A stretch of DNA of 13,709 nt from Candidatus Delongbacteria bacterium. GTDB lineage: Bacteria > Bacteroidota > Bacteroidia > Bacteroidales > ML635J-15. Shown in pieces: positions 1 to 8,059 of the stretch. Numbering within the stretch: the stretch's first letter is position 1; each line of letters starts with the position of its first letter. Location: positions 1-13,709 of the forward strand of contig JAQIDD010000367.1 of the NCBI GenBank assembly GCA_027858215.1, written 5' to 3'. Under the pieces are notes generated by a model, which had not been told where the DNA came from, searched no databases, and worked only from the letters and a program-made list of their open reading frames with translations. Both the position numbers and the translations under genes were made by a program.

Positions 1-52
1 AGGAAGTTAAAATTATAATAATTATTAATGTGAATATTCGTTTCATAATGCT

Positions 53-2899
53 TTAATGAATGATTAATTTTATTTTTCTGTTTTTATCGTCATTTAAAAT
101 GTGCATTATATAAAGTCCCGTATTCATTTCACTGAGATCAATTCTGGTATCAGATTCTGATATAGTCTTGCTAAAGACAATTTTACCATTCATATTTATA
201 ATATTCAATTCACTGTTTATCAACCCGTTTTCAACACACAAGATAACAAAATTTTCTGCAGGATTGGGAAATATTTTTATTCCTCCCAACCCATCTTCCT
301 TAAAACCTGTTTCTTCGACAGTTAGCAACCGGGAATAGGCGTGACTACCACAATCGTTAAAAGCATTCAACTCAACCGTATATTCTCCCGGCGCATCATA
401 CACATGTTGTGGGGAAACAACCGTGGAATTTTGGCCATCTCCAAAATCCCAAAGGTAATCAGTGGCAAATTGCGATGTATTCTCAAATTCAATGGTCAAT
501 CCGGAAATATCACTTGTAAAATCAGCAATTGGGTCATTATTCAGTGCGGCATACACAGGCGTGCGTACTGAATAACAATCCGGTGTTGACACGTGCCAGT
601 TGTAAAAATAAGGATACAGTTTATCCGAGCTGTACCAGCCTTCACCCATATCTGCATCTGTAATGCTGAGCACATTGTCAAATGCATATGGATAATCAAA
701 AGAACTCCAGATACCGGTTTGTCCACGCAGAAATCCACAATCAGCACTGGCAGCAAGTTGATAATTGTTGCCCGGGAAAACCATAAAATCAAGGCTGATG
801 GTTTGTTCCCCGGCCGGCACATTTACAATTTTTTCTGCCACTGCATTGCCAATAGAATCCTTTATTGAGATTGTACGTTCTCCGGGGTTTTCAGCATATA
901 CGGTAATCGAATCAATGATACAGGTTTGAAAAACATCAAAAATCAACCCATGTTCCACATCATCATAATTGTATTCTCCACCTTCACTGTCGTCTGGTTC
1001 TCCCACGGTGCCGGAAGTTCCCGAAAATGCAGCTTCAGCGTAATACGTATGCGGTTCATAGATCATCGGTGTAGCAAACATTTCCCCCTGTGACACAGGC
1101 GTGTCGCTGAACAGTGAATCGTACCAGTGAACGTCACCATTGCTGTATGCACGCAATTCCATGCTTCCTGAATCAGCACATACACTGGCATTATGCACAG
1201 AATCCAACTGTGGCAAATTCACATGCACATGATTCTCTTTGGTTTCAATGTTGGACCCGTTTTCATTTTCCGCTACGAGGCTAACCGTATAATACCCATT
1301 TTGGTAAAATGCATGTACCGGGTTTTCTGCCGTATCGGTCTGGCCATCTCCAAAATCCCAGATATAAGAGATATCCCCTGCCCCTTCTGTCTCATTAAAA
1401 AATTGTATTTGATTGACACAGGTAAGCTCAGTTTGCGTAGCAGAAAAATCAGGGTAAGGTGGCAAAATACCCAGCGGGACAAGTTGTAGCTCCTGGTTTA
1501 TGGTTTCACCTTCAATGAGATCAAACGCCAGGGTTTTGGTTTTGTATCCTGCTTTGGAAAAACTTATGTTCCATTCACCTGTATCCAACAAGCGGTGGTA
1601 ATCACCATATGGTAAAAAGGAAAACACATGTGAGTTGTGGACATCATGACCTTCGATAAAAACCCTGGCTTCCAGGGGATCGCCGGTGATCGAATCAGTA
1701 ACAATACCATGAATCCCTTCAAGGGCTTCTTCAAAATAACCGAGCAAAGCATCCCTGTTGTAATTCCAGTGATCCGGTAACAATTCAGCGTCAAGCAATT
1801 TATCGGTTGACAATTCCATGGTAAGTTCGCGGCAATGATGATAATAATTCATATAATCCTGTCGTGTGCCGTTAGCGGTGTACCAGGCATACCCATTTGT
1901 AACGCCGTCATCCTGGTCCGTTAAATATCCAGACGCAGCATCCTGGTGCACTTGATCAGCGTATGTTGTAGCTACATCAATCCACCACTCATTATCGGCG
2001 GGCAGTGTTTCCCAGGTATCCCACGGATAGTTGAGCAACTCGGCGCCGGAATGAGCATTTGCGGACATGACAAAATGCCTTTCAGTGGCAAAATCAATCA
2101 TGGCCAGGTTTTCTGTTGCTGTGGGATTTCCGTCCGGATGTTGTCCATCCTGGAAATCAGGAAAATTCCTGTTTAAGTCAATCCCGTCGGCATTATACCT
2201 GGTTGACCCGGATACATCATTTTCATCATTACCATAGGTCCCATCCGGATTGGACAAGGGGTTTATCCACAATTCCATGTTGTTAATGATACTATCTACC
2301 CTGTCATCACTGCCATAATTAGACAGCAGGTAATCAATCATGCGCAAAGGAAACATATAACTCACCAGCTCATCCCCGTGCATTTGTCCTGTCAGAAAAA
2401 ATTCCGGTTCAGGCTCATCCTCCGTGATGTTATCGCTAATCTTAACAACCAGCATAGCCCGTCCTTCCACAGAGAACCCAATGGTATCCAACCTGCAGAT
2501 ATCAGGGTAATCGTTAGCGTAAGACAGCATCATTTCCTGAAACACAGACCATGTGGGGTATTTGTCCCAACTGGCCATTTCTGCTGTTGTTGTTGCCATG
2601 GTAATTGCTCTTCCCTTTTCATAATAAGGTTTATATAAGCTGTACTGAACACCTGTTTCTGACAATGCTTGTTCCTGCTTTTCATTAACATAAGCCACCA
2701 CCCGGCCATCTGCCACATCAGTGATGGTAATGATGTTGTTGATGCGTTGCAATTTTTCCGGATTTTTACAGGTAAACACAATAACAGCCTCGTGCCTGTC
2801 ATTAATAATCCTGTCTATTGAAGGACTCTGGGGGTATAATTCTTGTACAAAAAAGCTAAATACAAAAATCAAACAAAATGCGTTGTTTAATGTTTTCAT
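53..2899 (-). CDS. Secreted M14 zinc carboxypeptidase with PKD domains and T9SS C-terminal sorting domain
   Basis: Predicted extracellular or cell-surface metallo-carboxypeptidase (948 aa from the chosen start) that would remove C-terminal residues from peptides. Numbering from ATG 2899: signal peptide 1 to about 23; pro-region; M14 catalytic domain about 110-390 with zinc ligands H174 and E177 (HGDE) and H283 (NAHSG), substrate-site Asn-Arg (R244) in DLNRNFPD, and catalytic Glu E362 in TMELS, so the site is complete. Next come a carboxypeptidase-regulatory-like domain (about 395-475), a PKD domain (WDFGDGQ at 514), an Ig-like stretch (about 563-623), a beta-rich module ending near YFYNWHV (764), a second PKD domain (817) and a type A T9SS sorting domain (874-948, starting IKIFPNP). 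An upstream ATG at 2920 would add seven residues before the signal peptide; 2899 gives a normal n-region (MKTLNNAF). Divergent from the DUF2520 operon. The exact substrate is unknown. Confidence 0.93.
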   Translation of the reverse strand: MKTLNNAFCLIFVFSFFVQELYPQSPSIDRIINDRHEAVIVFTCKNPEKLQRINNIITITDVADGRVVAYVNEKQEQALSETGVQYSLYKPYYEKGRAITMATTTAEMASWDKYPTWSVFQEMMLSYANDYPDICRLDTIGFSVEGRAMLVVKISDNITEDEPEPEFFLTGQMHGDELVSYMFPLRMIDYLLSNYGSDDRVDSIINNMELWINPLSNPDGTYGNDENDVSGSTRYNADGIDLNRNFPDFQDGQHPDGNPTATENLAMIDFATERHFVMSANAHSGAELLNYPWDTWETLPADNEWWIDVATTYADQVHQDAASGYLTDQDDGVTNGYAWYTANGTRQDYMNYYHHCRELTMELSTDKLLDAELLPDHWNYNRDALLGYFEEALEGIHGIVTDSITGDPLEARVFIEGHDVHNSHVFSFLPYGDYHRLLDTGEWNISFSKAGYKTKTLAFDLIEGETINQELQLVPLGILPPYPDFSATQTELTCVNQIQFFNETEGAGDISYIWDFGDGQTDTAENPVHAFYQNGYYTVSLVAENENGSNIETKENHVHVNLPQLDSVHNASVCADSGSMELRAYSNGDVHWYDSLFSDTPVSQGEMFATPMIYEPHTYYAEAAFSGTSGTVGEPDDSEGGEYNYDDVEHGLIFDVFQTCIIDSITVYAENPGERTISIKDSIGNAVAEKIVNVPAGEQTISLDFMVFPGNNYQLAASADCGFLRGQTGIWSSFDYPYAFDNVLSITDADMGEGWYSSDKLYPYFYNWHVSTPDCYSVRTPVYAALNNDPIADFTSDISGLTIEFENTSQFATDYLWDFGDGQNSTVVSPQHVYDAPGEYTVELNAFNDCGSHAYSRLLTVEETGFKEDGLGGIKIFPNPAENFVILCVENGLINSELNIINMNGKIVFSKTISESDTRIDLSEMNTGLYIMHILNDDKNRKIKLIIH
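432..451. repeat. 20-bp exact direct repeat, copy 1 (PKD motif)
   Basis: This 20-base stretch is identical to 1341-1360. Both copies lie in the carboxypeptidase gene and encode the PKD signature WDFGDGQ on the minus strand. The identity includes synonymous positions. It probably reflects the two PKD domains having similar origin or simple codon preference, not a mobile repeat. Confidence 0.7.
1341..1360. repeat. 20-bp exact direct repeat, copy 2 (PKD motif)
   Basis: Second copy of the repeat at 432-451, encoding WDFGDGQ of the upstream PKD domain. The flanking sequence differs, so the exact identity is limited to the motif. Confidence 0.7.
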
Positions 2900-2921
2900 A
2901 ATAAACCATAAGTAAAACATA

Positions 2922-2945
2922 AAATTACAAAAAAACTTGTAATTT
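2922..2945. other. AT-rich inverted repeat in the divergent intergenic region
   Basis: AAATTAC at 2922-2928 and GTAATTT at 2939-2945 form a perfect 7-bp inverted repeat around a 10-base A-rich loop. It lies between the start codons of the carboxypeptidase (2899, minus) and the DUF2520 gene (3002, plus). This spot could be an operator or promoter structure for either gene, but the arms are pure AT-biased sequence and chance is plausible. I found no convincing TAnnTTTG/-33 pair for either divergent gene here. Confidence 0.25.
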
Positions 2946-3001
2946 CACATCATTAAAGTGTACTGATGAATAACAGATGCAAAAAAACTTAAATTAGTTG
3001 T

Positions 3002-3787
3002 ATGTCGCATCAGATAAGTATAATCGGAAGTGGAAACCTGGGCACGAATCTGGCCATAACGCTGTTTCAAAACAAGTTCGTTATAAACAGTATCATCAGC
3101 AGGCAAATCAAGAATGCTGAGCAGCTTGCAAGCCAGTGCGCGGCCCTTGCCGGAACAAAAATTGAACACATTCCGGATCACTCCGACACCCTTTTTTTTT
3201 GTGTTCCGGATGATGTATTGACTGACATCCTGGCGAATCATGATTTTGGGAATACACTTTTGATCCATACAGCAGGAAGTATGAATATCAATGTATTCAA
3301 GAAACACAGTAATAATTACGCCGTATTATATGCGTTGCAAACATTCAGTAAGGATCACATTGCAGATTTTAAAAATGCCCCTGTATTTATTGAAGCCAAC
3401 AACAAATATAGTTTTGACAGGGTACAACAGATAGCCGGTAAAATTTCATTGAATGTTCAAGAACTGAGCTCAAAAAAAAGACTGGAATTACATACCGCAG
3501 CCGTATTTGCATGTAATTTCACGAATCACATGTACAAAATTGCCGAAGATCTGATCCAGGATACAGATCTGGATTTTGATGTCTTTGTTCCTCTCATCAG
3601 GGAAACCACAGAAAAAATAATTGACATAAAAGACCCTGCACGCTGTCAAACCGGCCCGGCAGTCAGGAATGACAAAAACACTATGGACAAACACCTGGCC
3701 GTATTAAAAAAGAACAAAGCCCTTGCTGATTTGTATAAAATAATTAGTAATCGTATATTTGAACAAAATAGAAAGCAAGATAAATGA
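3002..3787 (+). CDS. Rossmann-like / DUF2520 protein (NAD(P)-binding, putative oxidoreductase)
   Basis: A 261-aa cytoplasmic protein of the Rossmann-like plus DUF2520 architecture. The N-terminus carries a dinucleotide-binding loop GSGNLG (residues 9-14) directly after beta-strand 1 (QISII). Residues 1 to about 120 form the Rossmann-like half; about 125-255 match the helical DUF2520 half, which resembles the C-terminal domains of ProC-type and 6-phosphogluconate-type dehydrogenases. The family's substrate is not known to me, so only a reductase or dehydrogenase role is inferred. It is the first gene of a tight operon: its TGA stop (3785-3787) overlaps the ATG of the KdsC-like gene at 3784. 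The coding sequence contains a run of nine T (3192-3200) and a run of eight A near 3472. Confidence 0.88.
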   Translation: MSHQISIIGSGNLGTNLAITLFQNKFVINSIISRQIKNAEQLASQCAALAGTKIEHIPDHSDTLFFCVPDDVLTDILANHDFGNTLLIHTAGSMNINVFKKHSNNYAVLYALQTFSKDHIADFKNAPVFIEANNKYSFDRVQQIAGKISLNVQELSSKKRLELHTAAVFACNFTNHMYKIAEDLIQDTDLDFDVFVPLIRETTEKIIDIKDPARCQTGPAVRNDKNTMDKHLAVLKKNKALADLYKIISNRIFEQNRKQDK

Positions 3788-4302
3788 TCGCACTCAGAGA
3801 TATGAATTTCAAAGAAAAGCTAAAACAAATACGAGCCTTTGTTTTTGATATTGATGGTGTATTATCCAAATCAGTTGTTAACATTCAGGATGACGGCAAA
3901 CTCATTCGCACCACTAATATTAAAGACGGGTTTGCACTGAAACGGGCTGTTGAAGAGGGGTATTACATTGGAATAATCTCAGGAGGGCTGAATGAAGCTG
4001 TGTCCCGAAGATATCAAAGCCTGGGTGTAAAAGACATTTATTTGGGATCAACTGATAAACAGGCAGATCTGAGGCATTTCCTTGATCAATATAAGCTTGA
4101 TCATTCACAAATATTGTATATGGGCGATGATCTGCCGGATTATGATGTAATGAAAACAGTGGGTGTTGCCACCTGCCCGGCAGATGCATCAGAAGAAATC
4201 AAAGGCATTTCAATGTTTATTTCTGACAAAAACGGAGGTGAGGGCTGTGTCAGGGATATCATATCACAAGTAATGAAAACACAAAATAACTGGTACTCGT
4301 AG
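3784..4302 (+). CDS. kdsC: KdsC-like HAD phosphatase (3-deoxy-D-manno-octulosonate 8-phosphate phosphatase)
   Basis: A 172-aa capless HAD phosphatase of the KdsC (class C0) type, which would release phosphate from Kdo-8-phosphate in the cytoplasm to supply Kdo for the lipopolysaccharide core. All four HAD motifs are visible: DIDGV with nucleophile D22 and D24; GIISGG with S66; K92 in STDKQADL; and GDDLPD with D115 and D119. The length suits the family, which is tetrameric in characterised members. The start at 3784 overlaps the upstream stop (ATGA), like the prenyltransferase/Maf junction. An internal ATG at 3802 gives MNFKEKLKQIRAF, which also looks like a typical N-terminus, so the first six residues are uncertain. 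Close HAD relatives can act on other sugar phosphates; the KdsC assignment is by motif and size. Confidence 0.85.
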   Translation: MIALRDMNFKEKLKQIRAFVFDIDGVLSKSVVNIQDDGKLIRTTNIKDGFALKRAVEEGYYIGIISGGLNEAVSRRYQSLGVKDIYLGSTDKQADLRHFLDQYKLDHSQILYMGDDLPDYDVMKTVGVATCPADASEEIKGISMFISDKNGGEGCVRDIISQVMKTQNNWYS

Positions 4303-4303
4303 C

Positions 4304-5266
4304 ATGCGCACATTTTTCCAACTTATTCGATTCTATCAGCTTATTATCATAGCTGTATGCATGTATGCGCTCCGGTATTTCATGTTAGAACCTGTGTTGG
4401 AATATTTCGGGGAAGGGCTTGCCATGCCGGGCTGTGAATTTGGGTTGCTCGTTATCAGTGTGTTGTTGATTACAGCAGGAGCGAGCATCATCAATGATTA
4501 TTTTGACCGCAAAGCAGATTTACACAACCGGCCGGAGCGTGTTATTGTCGGCATTCACATCAACCGGCGCATGGCGATCATCCTTCATTCTTTTTTCTCT
4601 GTTCTCGGCATCATAGCCGGCTGGTATGTTGCGTATAAAGCCGGATTTTTCTGGTTTGGCCTGATTTTTCCATTCATTACCTTCATATTTTGGCGGTATT
4701 CATCACTGTACAAATATAAAATGCTTATTGGGAACATAATCATGGCCTTGCTTGTCGCCGGCATACCTTTTCTTGTGTTTACTTTCGAGTACTTTTTTGC
4801 TGTAAAAATCATGGGGAAATCTATTCCGTCAGACATATACCACCATCTGATGGTGCTTAGCCTGGGGTTCAGCTGTGCTGTTTTTCTTGTGTACCTGGCA
4901 CATGAAATTACCAAAAACATCAAGGATTTCAGGGGCGATTACCAGGCCGGAGCAAAAACACTGCCTATTCGCATGGGAAAAAATGCAGCCCGAACCGTGA
5001 TCAGCCTGATACTGGTATTTTTTGTACTTGCTATGGTAACCGGGTGGTTTGTTTATTTAACTACACTTGACTACATACAATACAACACCCTGAGTATGAT
5101 TTATGTTATGGTATTCATCGTGTTACCGGCAGCCTATATGGCGTTACGTATTTACGATGTGAAACGAAAACATCAACTAAAGCGGTTTTGCACTGGTCTG
5201 AAACTGCTTATCATTTCGGGCGTGTTGTTTACACTGATTATTTATTTGAATATTTATACTTTATGA
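4304..5266 (+). CDS. UbiA-family prenyltransferase, resembling geranylgeranylglycerol-phosphate geranylgeranyltransferase
   Basis: A 320-aa integral membrane prenyltransferase of the UbiA superfamily. It has multiple hydrophobic helices and the two Asp-rich motifs that hold Mg-diphosphate: NDYFDRKAD (N64, D65, D68, D72) and KDFRGDYQAGAKTLP (D208, D212). By motif style it fits the group annotated in Bacteroidota as geranylgeranylglycerol-phosphate geranylgeranyltransferase, named after the archaeal ether-lipid enzyme; the true prenyl acceptor in this organism is unknown and could be a quinone precursor or a glycerol phosphate. The ATG lies one base after the KdsC stop, and the TGA stop overlaps the Maf ATG at 5263, so the genes are probably translationally coupled. 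No typical Shine-Dalgarno sequence is seen. Confidence 0.85.
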   Translation: MRTFFQLIRFYQLIIIAVCMYALRYFMLEPVLEYFGEGLAMPGCEFGLLVISVLLITAGASIINDYFDRKADLHNRPERVIVGIHINRRMAIILHSFFSVLGIIAGWYVAYKAGFFWFGLIFPFITFIFWRYSSLYKYKMLIGNIIMALLVAGIPFLVFTFEYFFAVKIMGKSIPSDIYHHLMVLSLGFSCAVFLVYLAHEITKNIKDFRGDYQAGAKTLPIRMGKNAARTVISLILVFFVLAMVTGWFVYLTTLDYIQYNTLSMIYVMVFIVLPAAYMALRIYDVKRKHQLKRFCTGLKLLIISGVLFTLIIYLNIYTL

Positions 5267-5856
5267 TAAGCACTCTAAATCAAACATATCAATTTGTGTT
5301 GGCCAGTAAATCACCGCGAAGGCAGCAATTATTGCATGATCTTGGATTGCAATTTATTGTCCGCAAATCAAAACTTGAAGTGGAACATTATCCTGAAAAC
5401 CTTCCGGAGCAGGATGTTGCCTGTGAACTGGCAAGGAAAAAAGCCGAACTGACTGAACTGAAAAACGATAACGAACTCATCATCACCGCTGACACCATCG
5501 TTTTTCACAAAGGAACCATGCTTGGTAAACCAAAACATTATTCAGATGCTTTTCAAATGCTTAAGCTACTATCAAACAATACACACTCCGTTATTACAGG
5601 TATCTGTTTAAAAGACAAAGACGGACTGGAAAGTTTTTTTACAGAAACAGAAGTGCATTTTACAACCATCAGCGATGCAGAAATCCGCAATTACATCGAA
5701 CGGTACAAACCTTATGATAAAGCCGGTGCATACGGGATACAAGAATGGATAGGTTATGTTGGCATAGATTATATTTCAGGGTCCTACTACAACGTAGTGG
5801 GTTTGCCCGTTCAACATCTGTATCAAAAACTAAAAAGCCGGCTAAATGATGATTAA
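5263..5856 (+). CDS. maf: Maf family nucleoside triphosphate pyrophosphatase (YhdE-like)
   Basis: A 197-aa cytoplasmic Maf protein, a house-cleaning nucleotide pyrophosphatase that hydrolyses NTPs such as dTTP or UTP to the monophosphate. Visible family motifs in order: LASKSPRR near the N-terminus, ELARKKAEL, ADTIV, GKPKHYSDAFQML, SVITGICL, ETEVHF, and YKPYDKAGAYGIQEW. The DKAGAYGIQ form is that of the YhdE (dTTPase/UTPase) branch, which is an assignment by motif only. A longer open frame starts at 5188 inside the prenyltransferase gene, but MISTLNQ at 5263 puts LASKSPRR at the usual distance from the N-terminus and makes an ATGA overlap with the upstream stop. The S46 peptidase gene follows after 23 bases. 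Confidence 0.93.
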   Translation: MISTLNQTYQFVLASKSPRRQQLLHDLGLQFIVRKSKLEVEHYPENLPEQDVACELARKKAELTELKNDNELIITADTIVFHKGTMLGKPKHYSDAFQMLKLLSNNTHSVITGICLKDKDGLESFFTETEVHFTTISDAEIRNYIERYKPYDKAGAYGIQEWIGYVGIDYISGSYYNVVGLPVQHLYQKLKSRLNDD

Positions 5857-5879
5857 GAATTAAACATCAACAACAAGTC

Positions 5880-8030
5880 ATGAGAAAAATGAGAAAAGGG
5901 ATTATCAGCTTACTAACGGGATTAATTATATTGATCAGCCTTAGCCTCAGGGCTGATGAAGGCATGTGGTTGCCATTGCTGCTTGAGAAATATAACATCG
6001 AAGATATGCAGAAAAAAGGATTCCGTTTGTCTGCCGATGATATTTACAGCATTAATCACAGCAGTATGAAAGATGCTGTGGTAATTTTTGGAGGTGGATG
6101 TACTGGTGAATTGATTTCTGATGAAGGCTTACTGATCACAAACCATCACTGTGGCTATGGTTTTATACAGCAACACAGCACCCTTGAGCATGATTACCTG
6201 ACCGACGGATTCTGGGCATTATCAAAAGAGGAGGAACTTGTTAATCAAGGACTTGAAGTTCGGTTTTTGGTAAGGATGGAAAATGTCACAACGGAAGTGC
6301 TGAAAGGCGTTGAAGATGACATGACTGAAAGGCAAAGGCAAAGCACAATAGATGTCAATATCAGCGAATTACGTCAAAAACATAAGGAAGAAAATGAGAA
6401 CCATGAGATCAGCATTAAAGCCTTTTTTCATGGCAACCAGTACTTCGTGTCAGTGTATAAGGCATATAAGGATGTGAGGCTGGTGGGAGCTCCCCCCTCT
6501 TCAATCGGGAAATTTGGTGGTGATACCGACAACTGGATGTGGCCGAGGCATACAGGCGATTTTTCATTGTTCAGGATATACACAGCCCCAGATGGTAGTG
6601 CGGCTGAGTACAGCGAAGAAAACATCCCGATGTCTCCAAAAGAGCATTTTCCTATCTCTTTGAAAGGTCTTGACAAAGGCGATTTTACCATGGTTTTTGG
6701 TTTTCCGGGATCAACAGATGAATACGCACCCAGTTATGAACTGGAACTTACCACGCAAACGACAAATCCCGTACGCATACAGATGCGTGATCGCATTCTT
6801 GATAAAATGAAATCAGCCATGGAAACTGATAAACTTATCCGTATTCAATACGCCAGCAAGGCAGCAGGCATTGCCAACGGATGGAAAAAATGGATTGGAA
6901 TAAACCGTGGCCTGGAACGTTATCACGCCATAGATAAAAAACTAGAACAAGAAAAAGCATTCAAAGCGTGGGCAGAAGGCTCCGCATATGAAAACATCCT
7001 TGATGATTATCAACAGATTTACACAAAAGTAACCCCTTACGAAAAAATAGCTACGTGTATTTTTGAATCACTCAACGGGCTTGAAATCATAAAAATAGCT
7101 TCTGCTTCCAGGGGCCTGATTAATCTGGCCAACCAGGAAGCTTCAGAAGAACGCATCGAAAACGAAGTTGAATCTCTGAAAAAACGTTCATCAGGCTTTT
7201 TCGAGGATTATAATAAACAAGTTGCCAAAGCCGTTACCAAAGAAATTCTGGATTATTATTACCAGAATGTTGAACAAGAATACTGGCCTGAGCTAATGCA
7301 TAGTATCGAAAAAAAGGGACTGCATAAAACCGTGGATAAAATGTTTAAAAAATCTCTGTTTGCTGATGAAGAAAACATGATGGATTATCTAAACGGGTTT
7401 AAGGGGAAAGTCAAAAAACTGGAACATGATCCGTTTTATGAATTATACCAGGACTTTATAGGCATTTATCTTGATAATATCAGTCCGAAAACAGGTCAAT
7501 ATAAAATGAAGCTCGACAGCCTTGACAGGCATTATATGGCTGCCCAGATGGAATGGAAAGAAAACAAAACATTTTATCCTGACGCCAATTTCAGTTTGCG
7601 GGTTACCTATGGTAGCGTGGATAATTATTCTCCTAAAAACGCTGTAATATACCAATACTATACAACCATTGAAGGGATTATGGAAAAAGATAATCCGGAG
7701 GTTTATGATTATAACGTTCCGGAAAAACTAAAAACGCTTTACGCCAATAAAAATTACGGGCAATATGCCGATGATGACGGCACCATGCATGTGTGTTTTA
7801 TTGCAAGCAATCATACGTCGGGAGGCAACTCCGGATCCCCGGTAATCAACAAAGACGGTCATTTGACAGGCATCAATTTTGACCGCAACTGGGAAGGCAC
7901 CATGAGCGATCTGATGTATGATTCTGACATGTGCAGAAACATCAGCCTTGATATTCGTTATGCTTTATTTATCATTGATAAATTTGCCGGAGCAGGCTAT
8001 CTGGTTGATGAAATGACATTAATTAAATAA
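5880..8030 (+). CDS. dpp11: S46 family dipeptidyl-peptidase, DPP11 type (Asp/Glu-preferring)
   Basis: A 716-aa periplasmic serine peptidase of family S46, which cleaves dipeptides from the N-terminus of oligopeptides. A basic n-region and hydrophobic segment (residues 5-22) form a signal peptide cleaved near LRA. The chymotrypsin-fold catalytic triad is visible: His in TNHHCGYG (89-90), D227 in HTGDFS, and S651 in GGNSGSPV. Eighteen residues after the Ser stands R669 in NFDRNWEG; an Arg at this place marks DPP11, which prefers Asp or Glu at P1, whereas DPP7 has Gly. The central part (about 290-560) is the charged helical regulatory domain of the family. The length is as expected for S46. It lies 23 bases after maf and may be read from the same transcript. 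A second in-frame ATG at 5889 is possible but less likely to matter. Confidence 0.93.
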   Translation: MRKMRKGIISLLTGLIILISLSLRADEGMWLPLLLEKYNIEDMQKKGFRLSADDIYSINHSSMKDAVVIFGGGCTGELISDEGLLITNHHCGYGFIQQHSTLEHDYLTDGFWALSKEEELVNQGLEVRFLVRMENVTTEVLKGVEDDMTERQRQSTIDVNISELRQKHKEENENHEISIKAFFHGNQYFVSVYKAYKDVRLVGAPPSSIGKFGGDTDNWMWPRHTGDFSLFRIYTAPDGSAAEYSEENIPMSPKEHFPISLKGLDKGDFTMVFGFPGSTDEYAPSYELELTTQTTNPVRIQMRDRILDKMKSAMETDKLIRIQYASKAAGIANGWKKWIGINRGLERYHAIDKKLEQEKAFKAWAEGSAYENILDDYQQIYTKVTPYEKIATCIFESLNGLEIIKIASASRGLINLANQEASEERIENEVESLKKRSSGFFEDYNKQVAKAVTKEILDYYYQNVEQEYWPELMHSIEKKGLHKTVDKMFKKSLFADEENMMDYLNGFKGKVKKLEHDPFYELYQDFIGIYLDNISPKTGQYKMKLDSLDRHYMAAQMEWKENKTFYPDANFSLRVTYGSVDNYSPKNAVIYQYYTTIEGIMEKDNPEVYDYNVPEKLKTLYANKNYGQYADDDGTMHVCFIASNHTSGGNSGSPVINKDGHLTGINFDRNWEGTMSDLMYDSDMCRNISLDIRYALFIIDKFAGAGYLVDEMTLIK

Positions 8031-8059
8031 TTTAAACAAAACACTAAATTTTAAATCTT

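Noticed and set aside
1..52. Terminator after the carboxypeptidase gene
   Set aside because: Only an AT-only palindrome (AATAATTATT) is present, without a GC stem or a clear T-tract.
5188..5262. An N-terminal extension of maf starting inside the prenyltransferase gene
   Set aside because: The extra 25 residues precede the normal Maf N-terminus and overlap the upstream gene by 79 bases; the ATGA overlap at 5263 is the better start.
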